A stretch of 64,000 nucleotides of DNA from Liolophura sinensis (Eukaryota > Mollusca > Polyplacophora > Chitonida > Chitonidae). Below, piece after piece: positions 1 to 13,360 of the stretch (its first letter is position 1; the number at the start of each line of letters is the position of its first letter). The translations under genes were made by a program, and so were the position numbers. The DNA lies in the NCBI RefSeq assembly GCF_032854445.1, contig NC_088307.1, forward strand, positions 24,067,953 to 24,131,952, given 5' to 3'. A model generated the notes under the pieces. The model worked only from the letters and a program-made list of their open reading frames with translations, was not told the DNA's origin and did not search any database.

Positions 1-119
1 CCGTTATTCGTCCATAGCATTTGATATTTTCACTACAATTTTACTTTAAACATATCTGTTACTCTGATCCATTTCAATGTATACATCCTTTTAAGTTGCT
101 TTATACTACCCCCTACTCC

Positions 120-380
120 TCAACAAAGTTACGGGGTATACTGGACTCACCCTCCGCCCTCTGTCTGTCTGTCTGTCCGTCTGACTGTAGACAAAACTTT
201 TGTCCATGCAACCCCTCCCAAACTACCGCGCCATTTTCGATGAAACTTACCATACACCTTGCCTACCATTTGAACTTGTGCATGCTTAAGTTCCGAAGCA
301 AACGGGTAATTATTTTCATAATTGTGCCCATTTAGGATTTGTGTAAACTTGTGCATGCTCAAGGTACTTCGTGCAATACT
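120..380 (+). repeat. Dispersed repeat with CTGT run
   Basis: Begins with a (CTGT)n run then ccgtctgactgtagacaaaa, followed by a stretch typical of a widespread invertebrate interspersed repeat (cccaaact, atttcgatgaaactta type phrase) and ending tgctcaaggtacttcg. The assignment rests on general familiarity with such repeats, not on a second full copy here. Confidence 0.45.
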
Positions 381-624
381 GGATTTTCATTGCTACATTT
401 CTCCATTCAAACTGGTTGTACCAGTACTAGCAATCAATGCACACTATGAATGGCCCTTGAAATAATTCATATAAAGCCAAACTAAGCAATATGGCGTTCT
501 GTCATTTCTTTTAAAATTTTCTTGGCTTTCTTTTCATTTATTTTTGGAAATGTTTGGGGTATTTTTAGCAGCACTAGATAAAAGAGCCGTGGAAATCCGT
601 CCTGCAACAAGGAGGTACATTACA

Positions 625-715
625 TACACCCTAAGGATTCCTTCGTCGTCATATGACTGAAAATTTGTTGAGCACGACGTTAAACCCTAAGCACTCACTC
701 ACTCACTCATTCATA
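625..715 (+). mobile_element. SINE tail with (CACT)n
   Basis: cgtcgtcatatgactgaaaa, then gagcacgacgttaaacccta and a (cact)n tail. An opposite-orientation copy of the same body lies at 53.58-53.64 kb. Confidence 0.6.
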
Positions 716-1029
716 TGTAATAATAAAACGACGTATTATTTTTGTATAAGGATTAAGGGCTGCAAGAAATATCACAACTTCGTTTTTGTCACTTGCTTCT
801 TTTTGTTAGAGAGAGCACGGCAGAAATGTTCTATTCTCCAAGATTAAGTCAAAGAATACCTTCAAAAAATAAGTATCAAGTCGCCAATGCAAAACCATGG
901 AAATCTTTGACTCAAATCACCTTTATTCACATTATAAGATTTTCTTGCACTGAATACAAAGGAGTCTAAGGTATGTTTTCTTTATCCCAGATGGAATTGC
1001 TCACTTATTTAATATGGCGGTCAGTTTCA

Positions 1030-1150
1030 AGGGAGTAGAAACCACCGACCTTTGGTAAGTTACTGAAGACTTTTCTATGTGTTACGTACAAACTTGCACT
1101 CCAAATTGGTCGAAGACAAGAGGTCTGAGAAGGTTAGAGTGCGCGAACGC
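1030..1150 (-). mobile_element. Degenerate SINE of a second family
   Basis: Contains aaccaccgacctttggtaag and ttactgaagacttttct, resembling pieces at 30.58-30.62 kb and 54.77-54.81 kb (caccagcttctggcaaggc). Too decayed for full boundaries. Confidence 0.4.
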
Positions 1151-1184
1151 TTTATCGAGCTCTGTGGATGGCTTTACTGGTCAC

Positions 1185-1455
1185 CAAGTCACCCAAGCGC
1201 AAATGTGAACGAGAGAAACTACAAATGCTTTGTCCAGGTAAGGCCATAGTAAAGTGCGCAAATATTCCAGCCCTCCCATTTTGAGAGGGTTCTGACCCAG
1301 AGAAATAAAAGGAACCAGGCTATATTTACTATATCTACTAGTTGCCTTATCCACTATGGACATGAAATTGGAGTCAACATTGGGGTGAAAATGTAACATT
1401 GAAATGCAGTTGCCTACCATGTAGATGTAAAATAGCCAGCCACCACACAGCCACT
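1185..1455 (-). repeat. Inverted repeat, left arm
   Basis: The reverse complement of this stretch matches 2150-2400 throughout: both contain gtgtggtggctggc, caccccaatgttgac, atagtggataaggca, tttatttctct and aaaatgggagggctgga. The arms look roughly three-quarters identical. Confidence 0.75.
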
Positions 1456-2149
1456 CCGTCAACAGTTAGCTATTAAAATTCCCTTAAAAATTTCTTTGAT
1501 TACTGATCTATGCGATAGGCCAACTACTTTTTAAATTTAGGTCCCTGAATCAGACAGATTTTCAAATGACAGCGAAGATAAGGAATTTTTCCGGAAATCA
1601 ACCATTAAATGCACTACTTGTAACAATTTTGGGTGTTTTTGAAATTATAACCCGTCACAAAAACGAACACATGTCGTTGATAAAGGGAATGACACTTGAC
1701 TGACAACAAAAGAACAAAAAATATATAACTGTGTCACATTAACTTATTCTTATAAAATAAAACTTCCGAGTATGAAGATAGTTCCAATTTTAGGATCACC
1801 GTTAGCAGACAACATTCAAACTGAAATTTAAATGAAACCCGAACTACAAAACTGTTTCTTACTCATTTACTAAAGGCTCGATTTCTTTATTCTTAGTGAT
1901 AAATGATGCACTGTATACTTAGGAGATGTCTTAGATGAAACTTGCCTTTCAAAATTGCCTAATGTCTTCATAATGCGCAGCTTTGTCAACATTCATCTAC
2001 TCCTGCCAAAATGCGGCCGCATGACAAGATCTTCCCGTGCGATTTTTTCTTAGTCCACTTATGCAAATAGTCCATATGTTGGGCCAAATGTTCGCCTTTT
2101 TTGAGGCGATTTTTCAACAGCTACTGGTAAGTGTTGAGAAACTGACTGT

Positions 2150-2400
2150 GTGGTGGCTGGCGATTTTACGTCCACATGATAGGTAACTGCATTCAAATGT
2201 TGCCTTTTCACCCCAATGTTGACATATATTTCACGTTCATAGTGGATAAGGCATCTAGTGGTGTTCGTAAATGTGGTCTGCTTCTGTTTATTTCTCTATT
2301 TCAGGCCCACTCCCAAAATGGGAGGGCTGGAAAATTTGTGCACTTTACTATTGCTTTAAGGGTACACATTTCCTGTATTCACTTTTGCCCAGCTTCGCAA
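2150..2400 (+). repeat. Inverted repeat, right arm
   Basis: Partner of 1185-1455 in opposite orientation, with about 0.7 kb between the arms. The frames in both arms translate alike (FHPNVD, IVDKA), but that simply follows from the DNA similarity. Confidence 0.75.
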
Positions 2401-2609
2401 CACCAGGCCTAAACTAGTGCCTGAGTGTGCATAATTTCCTTTCAAAAGTGAGAATTTACTGTTGTTAAAATCTGAACCATTACACCTGCGCGTCTCATAG
2501 TGAACCATATGATGCTAAACAGCAAAGACAAACCCTTCTCTTCAATTTAGTATCAAAACTTTCGTGGAAGGCTATTACAGTATGCATATTTGTTAATTAT
2601 ACGTGAGAA

Positions 2610-2740
2610 AGTCGATCAACAACGTGCCAAGGGTCGGTGGTTTACGCCTGGCACTAGGTCACTGGTTACCTCTAATCATAATACTGACGAACCATAAAAT
2701 TTTGAGAGTGGCATTAAACAACAATGAAATAAACAAATTA
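2610..2740 (+). mobile_element. Degenerate SINE body
   Basis: gccaagggtcggtggtttac and cactggttacctctaatcat, with an A-rich end (caacaatgaaataaac). It resembles the copy at 61.35 kb. Confidence 0.45.
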
Positions 2741-5700
2741 ATAATTACTGTGAACAACAAATTAAATTATTTAAATTTCAGGCCTGCAAAAAATAAGAAA
2801 GAAATTTGCTTCCAGTTGTTTTTGTGAAAAAAAAAATTTGTGTTCAGAATATGATATCCAGTGAATGTTATTTCAATAGCAGGTAATATTTTTATCTCGC
2901 TAGGAAACATTTTTTTAAATTTTTTTTCCGTTGGCCTGCTCACATATGTACTTAGCATGTAAGGGCATTGCAATATGCATGGCCTGTATTTCGCCTGAAA
3001 CACGAAATTCGCTTTAAAAATTTAATTACACAGGAGGGAGAAAAAAGAATTAATTGCACAGTTTCAAGTGAATCCGCCCTTTCAGCGATATGAAGCGAAA
3101 CTAATCAGAAATTGATTTCTCTCGCGGAGGCCGATTTGCACCAGCGAGTATGAATACAATATAACAGAGCGCCGGAATGAGTCAGCAGATTTGGAACTCA
3201 AAAGCGGACATGTTTTAGTCGTGTGACACAACGGCGACTGTCACCGAGCTTTGAATAGCTGATGGACGGTTGACGAGCAACTGACGTTTGGCCAATCAAA
3301 GAGGTTAATTGCAAGCATTGTATCACAAACAAGCTGTTGTAAAAACATGGAAAGTGGCCTCCAACTGAACCACTCAACCATCTGAGGGAAAATTCGATAG
3401 GAATTAAAATGGCCAATTTGCGCAAGTCGGTCAAGAGAGCGGTACACACGTTAATGATGTCCATCCTTTTTTTCATCTAATTTCTTTTTTTTAATAACCC
3501 TGTTCCCTTTTAGAAAACAAGGCAGTCTATTAGCGATTTTTATCTAACTAGTTTTTTTTTTCTTAACTCAGTTTTTTCCACCCCACACCATCCCTCACCC
3601 CTACACACACACTCACCACTCACCTTCACTCACCAAGTCTGTGGAAATGGCGGTGAAGGTCCACAGACAGTGAACTTAACGTCCATGCCCCGGTATCACG
3701 AAGCGATCTTATTCAAATCACTTTAAACTTCTGAGTTTCTGTGAAACAAATTTCAGCTAAAACAATAGAAAGGAACATAGCAAATTTAATCATTAAAATG
3801 CTTGCTTCTTGATCCCGGATACACGTGCTTAATCATTGTGAGATTCTATGCGTACCTACATGAAGAAAGTTAGACGTATGAGAGTTTTTCTAATCTAATT
3901 TATTGGCATATATATTTCATTGATAATTATGTCTTCTGTTTTCATACTGTAGCTAATTCTAAGGGGTTTTTCGCCTGCAATTTCGTGACAAAGTGAAAGT
4001 GACAAATCTACTGATTTGAAGCCGCATTCGTACCGCCGGGCTAAGGAAAACAGCCTGTGATCCCATTGAATAGGGCTCGACTGGTTGAAGCGAGAGTGAC
4101 ACGGTAGTCAGCTGAGCCAGAGAAGGCCATATCTCCACTTGCAAACTAAGGTACTAAAATATCATGCGAGATGAAACATTGTGGTTTCGTTCTATTCCTT
4201 CGCGTTACCTTATACAGCTTTAATAATAAGGGGTTTTTTGATGGAGTTGGTTTTTCTTTGTCGCCAGCATGCGCACGTTCTGATTGCTTGTCTGTTTCTT
4301 TTATTTTAAGGTCGTTATCATCAAACTCACGCGACGTGACTATTTGTATCAATCCTATCCGTAGTACGAAAAGTGTATCGAAACTGTTTTCTTATTTGTT
4401 ATTAAAATAATGGTTGATTACAACATTATTCAAGAGGCTCATTTCAAGGCATGACGGTGCTTCCTACAGTGGTAGGACAGTACGATCAAATTAGTCACAT
4501 ATATAATCATCTGTATGCAATATTACATTAAATTTATCTAAAATCATGAAAGATTATCCAACCTCTAGTTGATATTAATTTGGGAGGGGCGGCGTTATAT
4601 GTTAGAACAAGTGGAAAACGTCGTAGTGTGCAAAACTTGAAAAGTTTTGAAAGAAAGATCAACTTGGCCTACAAATTCTATAGAGGGTGAGTCAATGGGC
4701 ATATGTTATAAATTGCTGACATTATACAAATTTTCTGCCCCCTCCCAATCCAAAAATCTCTCCCACTCTGCGCATCCTTTTTAAACCCCATCCTTCTGGA
4801 CTCCAGTTTTAAACAAGTGATCGCAGTTGGAATCGGCATGTTGGTGATAGAAGCGAGTTTAATGAACGACAACACTATGTTATTCACAATTTCAATATTA
4901 GTTTTCCCTATTTCATGAAACATCCATTTTATGTAAGGGCTGTCGGGAGTCGAACGAGGAATTAGCGGCAATTTCGTGTAAACTGCGGCTCAATCTGTGT
5001 TCACTTGCCAATTTATGGCCGACTCGCGGAACAAAAGCGAGGCGCCTGCGAAGTGCGCCATGTGTTACCCAGCTAGACTCATCACGCATGCGCAATCGAT
5101 CAGACGCTCCTCACTCAAAAACCACACGTAGGTTGATAATTGGCATTCGATTGGAGCCATCCTTTCCGAATCCAACTAATTCCAACTTAATTAGGACGGT
5201 GTTTGAATAAATGTTACACATCTCAAGCCTAGTCGTTACAAACAGCAGGGCGAAGCCAGAGGGGTGCGGATGGGGAGATGTTTGCAAAGAAAGATGGTGT
5301 GTGTGTGTGTGGGGGGGGGGGGGGATGGGTAAGTGGGGGAAACATAGAGCGAAGGACGAGTTGCTGAAGGCAGTTGGTTTAGAAAAAGTTCCCACGTCTG
5401 TTCTATAAGAACTATAAGAACACGTGACAGTGTATTTAATCTGATTTTCTGTCTGTATATCTAACTGCATTCAAAAGAACTACCACTAGGCAGAAAGCTT
5501 TGGCCGCAGTAGAATCTCATGTAGAGCTGTGTAAATGCTGATTATATTTTTCGATCTGCCCAAAAAATTTTCCTTCCAAAGATGTCTTCTCGATCACTTT
5601 ATCACAACACACCGAGTCTGTTTGGTTTTTGTGCAAAGCAATATCTGCATAGCATAATTTAAACTGAAAAGTCTTTCTAAAAGCGTTTTCTTTTCTCTCT

Positions 5701-5959
5701 TGAAGTTCTGAGAAACGGAAAGGATTTGAAAATGAGGTTGACTTCCGGTGTTCGTGCCTTCGTAATAATGCAAGCTCACGCGCCTCTACGACAGGTCATG
5801 TAACAGTAACTGGTCTTTGTGTCTGAACTTTTGGAAATGCTTTTAACTCGACAAAGCCAGGGCTGTGTTTTTGTCCTCTATCAAAAAATGTGGGCTTCCT
5901 CAAGTTTACTTTTTGCTATTCGGTCGAGTTTGCTGAAAAAATTGCCAAATTCATATGTA

Positions 5960-6050
5960 CTGCGGTTTCGTCCCACCATAATGCTGGTCACCCTCGTTTA
6001 AGTGAAATATTCTTGGTACGGTTTAACACACCAACATCAGATAAATCCAA
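5960..6050 (+). mobile_element. SINE 3' part, main family
   Basis: cccaccataatgctggtcac then aagtgaaatattcttggtac and acaccaaca, matching the 3' body of the main family in plus orientation. The 5' part is absent. Confidence 0.7.
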
Positions 6051-7449
6051 TATATCGTATGTAATGAACTTAACATAGAATTAATATCAGTTTGGTTTGT
6101 GATGTACATATGTGGTTTATATTTAACAGGGGCAGGCTTGTTATTCATTTTATCCGGGGAAAACAGTTTTGTTTTATAGTTCTGGGGAAAATACATACCA
6201 AGTGATGAATAGAATCTGGTCCTTCGTTATTCGAAGAGTGTGGAATAACACACTATTAAAAATTCAACAAGGCCATAATCAGTGATTTGGAATATTCGAT
6301 TCAAACTCCTGTATCCGGACTTGGTTGCTATCTACCTAAGCAAGCAGAGTTGTGTCTTCACAAAGCTGTCTGTTTTTCTTTATTTGTCTCATTGTTATAT
6401 ATGTAACCGTTGGTTGACGCCTGGTATACGAATGACTGTTTTGATACATAAATTCTCACTATGTGGAAAGTCACTTGTAAATAATTCACTTTGTGCTTAC
6501 CATTACATGACTCTGTACTAATTTCTTACTTTTTATACTTTCTTAGTTCTTTGGTGGTTTGTGTTGAACGTTGTTTTGGAAATTGGTCTTGGGATTACAG
6601 ACCCGGTGGGCCCATTATTGTTTATGACGGGTTATAACTCCTACATTAACACAGATGCTTTCATCAGATTCACAGATAATATATGGCGTCATCGAAAGTA
6701 GCTAATTATATATTCCCTCAAAAAGAAAGAAAGAAAGAAAAACACATCATCGTCGTGTAGAAGTCCATCGGTCTCTGTCAATCTGCCTGTAACTTTCACC
6801 AAGGCTGAACACTCGGGTCGATGGATGCCATAGGATGTCGTATAGGATGCCGTACAATCCACCGATGAAATTATTTGCTGTAGATTAGTTGGAATCAATG
6901 TTTTCCATTTCGTTCAGATTAATTGCGTTTGATCAGAGCCGTCTTCGCTCGTTTGATCTAGCGGCTCAGCGAGTAGAAATCCCCCGGACTTCCAAGCTCT
7001 GTCCGCTGGTCTCTCCGGAATCGCTCAGGTCACGATTGAAACAATGCCAATCAACCATCTTTGCAAATAGTGCCATTAATTAGGGTAAGTTTGGGATCGG
7101 CTGTAACTTAATTGAGACATACACTGACATTACAGCTCAAATATACAGCCTTTTATGAACTTTTGTTAAATCAGTTTTCGACCCGCAGCATGTATGCATA
7201 GAAAGAACGTTGCTTCGTGATGGTCTCGTCGCTGGCCGAATAAGTAACAGTGTTACGTTCAAGCCCTAACTCCGATTTTAACCGCTATTAAGCTCTTGTA
7301 AATAGATGAAGGTTGCTTTATCCTGTGATAACAGGACTGCATACGAACAAAATGGTCGACAAAATTCATTAGATTTACGACGTGTTTCATTAGTGGATTA
7401 TTATTTATTCTTCGACCGTGTCTTCCCTTTACTAATAATTCTCCACCTG

Positions 7450-7565
7450 CGGATGGTTTTCCCCGGGCTCGTACTATAATTCCTCCTACAATAATGCTGG
7501 CCGCCGTCGTATAAGTGAAATATTCTTGAGTATGGCGTAAAACACCAATCCAATAAATAAATCAG
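7450..7565 (+). mobile_element. SINE 3' part, main family
   Basis: ccccgggctcgtac, aataatgctggccgccgtcg, tataagtgaaatattcttga and aaacaccaatcc with an (aata)n tail. Confidence 0.8.
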
Positions 7566-8409
7566 TTAAACATATAAATCCCGTCCTCTAGATATCTGTA
7601 TGTTGGAATGAACGGAGTTCTATAAGTTGGTTAATTGATTAATTGATTGATTTAATTGCTGAGGAAGAGATTCCGTGACATCCGACGGAATCCGAATGGA
7701 CTGTATCACCCCTAATGGTGAGAGTTCTACCACTTGACCAAACACTACTTGTAATTGCTAATGACGGGCCTTTGATTGGTATATCATCAGCATCGAGAAC
7801 GGTTAGCTATATCGGTATCTCTGTCAAATACGCATTATATGCAGACTGCTCGATTTGCCGTGAGAGCGAAATCTGTCGGTGCGATGAATAAACATAACCT
7901 GTTCGGAGAAACGACTTAGTTCGTGTTGTTCTTGAAAACAGGCATTACCAGCATTATAATGGCCGACGCTATCAGCCGCGCATCTGTTTATAGAGATCCC
8001 ACGGATTCGATGTCTTAAGCAAACACCATTTCTACAGGGTAACATGGGCATCTTTGCCATACTCAGATTTAATGCACTTGTATTTTTAGCTTCAATAAAT
8101 ATTCTATTTTACACCTGTATAAACTTAATGAATCCAACACAAAAGTTTTACCTGTGGCGAGATGATTCGGCAGGAAAAATCGTTGTGGAGACGTGACAAA
8201 AAGATGTGTAATTTGTCGACTAGAGCTTCAGGAAACTGATTTGATTCATGCATATTTCAACAGTTCCTGAGAGAGGACAGCTGGTTCGACTGGAAAACTG
8301 ATAGTCTTCCCAGACTGAACGTACAATGGGCAATCAAGAGCGATTAAAATCGGGACAGGGGTAAAGCAATTTACTTAGAAGACTACCTCGGCTGTCAAGG
8401 TACGATTAT

Positions 8410-9010
8410 AAAGAATGGGGTAACTTTACAAAGAGGATAGCATTTCGCGAAGCAATGTACTAGTCAGGGAACTGAAATAATGTTTTGTAGAGGGTACTTA
8501 CCAAATTCCCAAGTATAGTGTTAAACAAGGAAAGGAATAGGGATTGCGCAAAGCCATGTGTGAGTGAAAAAACTGGCGTAACTTTCTAGTGAGGGCTCTT
8601 CGCAAAGTGAAAGAAGTTGACTTGTTGCAAAGTGAAGTGCCAATCAAAGAAGTAACTTTTAGGGAGAGGAGGCCCTTCGCAAACAAAGTGTTAATAAAGT
8701 AGGACAGCTTTTATGGAAGGTGCGTTGCAAAGCAAAGTGCTGGTCACTTATTTTATATAGGGAGAAAATAGCTTTTTATAGGGGATACTTTGCAAAGGAA
8801 TGAACAAACCAAGAAGGGAAATAACTTTTTCACAGCGGTTACTTTGCAAAGCAATGCACTAACCAAAAAAGTGGAATAAATTTTTATATATTTGACACTT
8901 TGCAAAGCAATGAACTATGCAAAGAAATAGAATAAATTTTTATAGGAGACACTTTGCACAGCAATGCACTAGCTTTTTATAAGTGCCACTTTATTGCAAA
9001 TCTATGTAAT
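8410..9010 (+). repeat. Degenerate tandem repeat, about 55-65 bp period
   Basis: Recurring actttgcaaagcaatg cores (at 8787, 8841, 8897 and 8951, spaced 54-56 bp), interleaved with ggaataactttttatagg-like phrases. Earlier copies towards 8410 are more diverged and more widely spaced. Non-coding. Confidence 0.75.
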
Positions 9011-9193
9011 ATAGGCAAACAAGGGCAATCGCTTTGTCCTCAGAACAAGAAGTATTCTTTAAGCTTCCTTTACTGATTGCTGTTTAACAGAAAAGAAAAC
9101 AAAAGTGACAACTATATCAGAATCCACAATATTCGTGTAAATTATGACAATGTTGACATTCCCAAGCAAAGGAATATCACAAGTCAGGCAAAT

Positions 9194-9350
9194 ATATTTA
9201 TTTATTTATGTGATTGGTGTTTTACGCCGTACTCAAGAATATTTCACTCATACGACGGCGGTCAGCATTATGGTGGGAGCAAGCCGGGCAGAGCGCGGGG
9301 GAAACCCACGACCATCCGCAGGTTACTGATCTTTCCACTTACGGCTGCAT
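9194..9350 (-). mobile_element. SINE, main family
   Basis: Minus orientation: a (TTTA)n tail, gattggtgttttacgccgta, ctcaagaatatttcac, acgacggcggtcagcattat, then cccacgaccatccgcaggtt. The tRNA-like head is lost. Confidence 0.85.
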
Positions 9351-9589
9351 GCAGATCTCAGATGACGGCCCCTTTGCATTGTTTTAATGTGTTTTTATGT
9401 TAGAGGTGATGACAACACAGCCATTTGAGTAATTCTAGACCAGTGACTTATAAAATATTGCTATTAACATTACTGCATATTTTTCTTACCGGGCTCTGCT
9501 TTAAATAAGCCTTGGCTCTCAGCCGCGTGTAATTTGCTACAGTGTAAACATTTACATGAACAATTAGCATAAAACAAGAGACCCTATTT

Positions 9590-9830
9590 CATTTTATTTA
9601 TTTAATGATGTGATTGGTGTTTTAAGCTGTACTCAAGAATATTTCACTTATACGACGGCGGCCAGCATTATGGTGGGTGGAAACCGGCCAGAGCCCACGA
9701 CCATTCGCAGGTTACTGATAGACCTTCGTACTTAGGGTCGGAGAAGAAGCCAGCTTGAGTTGGACTAACAGCGACCGCATTCGTGTGAGGCTCCTGGATC
9801 GGGCTATTACACTGGATACGTGTAACCATA
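9590..9830 (-). mobile_element. SINE, main family, near full length
   Basis: Tail (TTTA)n, gattggtgttttaagctgta, cactatacgacggcggcc-like body, aagccagcttgagttggact and aacagcgaccgcattcgtg, with part of the head (ctcctggatc). One of the more complete copies. Confidence 0.82.
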
Positions 9831-12069
9831 TGCCACTACATCACACTGTCGAAACTGCTCTGTTTTTGCTCTCAGTCCTGTTGACCTTTTTTATATTGAA
9901 TACATAGGCTTATTATTTCAAACACTGACTTTGGCTTTATTACTATCAATACCTTTTTTACGACAAACAATGTAAATAAATGTTTTCTTCATAACTAATA
10001 CCCATACGGGATCTGTGAGTTGTCTTTTCCTGTAATTCATTCCTGATGCTTCCTTCTGTGAGACAATATTTGGAAAGAATATATATGCAATTGTTTAAAT
10101 ACATCTCACTGGTTCGTTGGCATAAAGTACGTTAAGAAAGGACATTTCAACTGCGTGAATGCCGTTCATATGAACAGTCACAGTAAAATTGCACCATGCT
10201 TATAATCCCTGCACGACCAAACTCGGGATCGAACCCCGGAACTCCACGCTTACGAGGCGGAGCATCTATAAGGGAAGTAACTCAAGATTTGTAGTTAAAA
10301 CTGTAGTTTTATATAACGTACAATGGGCGATATAACAAATCCAGCTGACACGACACGTACAACACACATCATTGATGTTATCACTAGTGTAGGCTTGAGA
10401 TAACCGGCCGTCTTTTTTCACCAACAGTATTTTTTCATCTGCATTGGATGTATAAATTACGGATTTTATACTACAACATGCCTGATGAAATTGACACCAT
10501 GCAATTTCTCATTATCCCCATAACAGCATTCCTGGCCACGTTATCAGATTGTCTGAGTGACCTTGACAATTGTATGTCAAACGAAGGTATCCAATAAACT
10601 GGGAGAAAAGTCACCACTTTTGGGTAGGCAGGATTTGATATGGCTACGCACAGATCACCAGAGACCCTGGGCGTACTGTTTAGAACAAGTACATTTTAGA
10701 AAGGTTACTTTCATAAAACTGAAAAAATCCCTGCGTTTTCTATTAAGTTTCTTCAGGAGTAGCAATTGTTACGGTGTAACGCTTTAAGACGATGTCATTT
10801 AAATGAGAATTCGTACCTCAGTTCGTGCAAATTTTTGGGATGATAATAAATTAATGAAATCCAACATATCAGAAAGAAAAGGAAATATAAAGAAGTTATA
10901 ATTAAAGTATAGAAAGAGAGTACATTGCGGTGACAAGATTACGTTGTAGCCGTCACATAAAGTTCGTAAGAAACCTGCATGAGGATAAAATAACTGCCGA
11001 ACGAGTTTTATAAGAAATGCCAAACAAAATCCGCGTAAATAAAATGAATTCAAAACAAGTATACACTTATCGAGTTCATAAAACGAATCAACGTCCTCTT
11101 AATAAGGCAAGTTTTTCTTTCACTGAAATAATGTGGAGTAAAAACAATGCTTCCTACCCTGAATCACTGGCACATTTTTTTTCTATCTGGTGCATAATTT
11201 TGTGAGTCCATCGCGTCCTCCATCTTTAACACCATGTAATTTATGCTGGGGGTGTGTTGCCTCTCAGCCAATGACAGTCGTTAAAACTGCCGGCTTGTTC
11301 GTGTAAACTCTGAACCTACGTCCAACATTCCGGTTTCCCGATCGTCAAGCGGAAAACGAACTGTACTGTTCGCTAACTTCTGGGAAGAAGAGTTCAACCG
11401 AAAATGTACGAACTGGACTTCGGCGGTTTCCGACGGCAATTTTCCTCCTAACCCTGAAGACTTCAAGGCTAGTTCTTAGGCAAAATTGAATTGCCCACAG
11501 CGGATGTTGGTGCGGGCTTTATTTATAATTTATCACCTTGAGGTACATATTAGAATTTTTTTAAGGCAGGCACCTGCGAGGAAATGCATACTCTTTTCAA
11601 TGGTATTTGATTGATATTTAAATTTTCTTCTCCTTTAAAATGATCCAAATGGGAAGTGCACAGGACAGCCAAAGCTTCTAGCCCAAATGTGAATCCGATG
11701 AGCCCAGTGTAAAGAGACTAGGGGCTGAACAATGCAGTCATTCTCGTCTTTTTTATTTCAGGGTTCTGCATAGAGAGCATCGCATTGTCAACGGAATGTC
11801 AACAATCTGTTGGCAGAATCTTCCCAGCTGAGAGAAAAAGTGCACGTCTTTACTGACATTTTCGGAATCCTGTAGTTCGTCTGCTAACACATAAGCCGCC
11901 ACCAGATCGTCTCGGCAAACATGGCGGGTCCCTAATGGCCGTCTCTTAAGGATCATCGGCGGATTCTCGGCGGTTCGGATTATAGAAAGTGTATTGACCG
12001 AGCACACAGTAGATGTGACCCGATGTCCCATCGACTAACAATGACAAACCAGTCTCCATGTTTTCTTTC

Positions 12070-12316
12070 ATGTAGAGGCTTTGTAGGCACGCGGGTTAAC
12101 GACTGTATATAGAAGGCTCTTTCGCTGTGAGTTCAAGTCCAGCTCATGCTGGTTTCCTCTCCGGCCGTACGTGGGAAGGTCTCCCAGCAGCCTGCGGATG
12201 GTCTTGGGTTTCCTCCCACCATAATGCTGGCCGCCGTCGTATAAGTGAAATATTCTTGAGTACGGCGTAAAACACCAATCAAATAAATAAATAAATAAAG
12301 AAATAAAGAAATAAAT
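12070..12316 (+). mobile_element. SINE, main family, near full length
   Basis: Plus orientation: head with B-box-like gagttcaagtccagctcatg, then ctctccggccgtacgtggga, cctgcggatggtcttgggtt, cataatgctggccgccgtcg, gtgaaatattcttgagtacg and gcgtaaaacaccaatc, with a tail of (aata)n and (agaa)n. The A-box part is disturbed. Confidence 0.88.
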
Positions 12317-13146
12317 AGAAGGCTCTTTCGTCACAGTTCGAGTTTTTCCGTGTTCGCAAATCATACCAAGATCATACTGGTAACCATATACATGGGCATC
12401 TGTGTTGCGTTTACAACTGATATATAACAATTGCGACTTTTTTTAAACAACAATATGTACGGAAGAGATGCAAACCAAATGAGATAATTTGTTGGCATGA
12501 CATTCTTTGGGGGAGAGGGGGAGGGGGTGTTCGCTGCAGGAAAGATGGTTGGATTGTTCTTCCACGCTTTACACAAGAACTTCTCACTTCTACAATCTCA
12601 GCCAGTTTTATGGGTTTAGGAAATCGATTATGGCTTGGCATCATCACTGAAAAGCTTTTTCACGCGAGTCGAAGAATATTGGTAAAACTCAAGTGAATGA
12701 TCTTCCAAGAACGTAAACGAACACACTAACTCCGCCCAGAGCTTACTGTCACCAAAACATTACGAACAATGACAGCTGGGAAACCTGCAAATCTTGCATT
12801 CATTAGAACCGCGTGAAAGACCAATCAAATATATACAGAGAAATCCCGCCCAGAGACGTAATAGTGCACCTTACCGATCGACAAAAAACAAACAATTAAA
12901 AAAAAATTAAATTTGAATTCATCACTCGCTGTTGTGTTTAGTTTTCGATTTCATGAACTCTTTGTCTTTTTCTATGAACAAAAGCGTCACATCGTACGTG
13001 ATCCACTCAGAATCTGTGCTATATTCAGAAAGTTTAAATCCCCCCAAAAATTATAATGTTGTTATACTTAAACCATTTTTCAAACAGACTATTCCGATAT
13101 GATCACGTACGTCAGCTGCATACATGAAGTTTTCGGTCACATGACT

Positions 13147-13360
13147 TATTTATTTATTTGATTGGTGTTTTATGCCGTACTCAAAAATATTTCACTTGTA
13201 CCACGGCAGCAAGCATTATGGTAGGAGGAAACCGGGCAGAGCCCGGGGGAAACCAACAACATTCGTAGATTGCTGGAGGACCTCCCCACATCCGGGCGGA
13301 GGGACTCCCAGTGACCGCGTTGGTGACAAGCTCCTGGATCATTGCGCCGCGATGGCGTCC
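13147..13360 (-). mobile_element. SINE, main family, near full length
   Basis: (TTTA)n tail, gattggtgttttatgccgta, gaggaaaccgggcagagccc, then the head region cagtgaccgcgttggtgaca and ctcctggatcattgcgccgc. Confidence 0.87.

Noticed and set aside
5111-5470. Minus-strand 119-codon frame
   Set aside because: It spans a GT/G low-complexity run that supplies the Pro/His-rich stretch; no family match.
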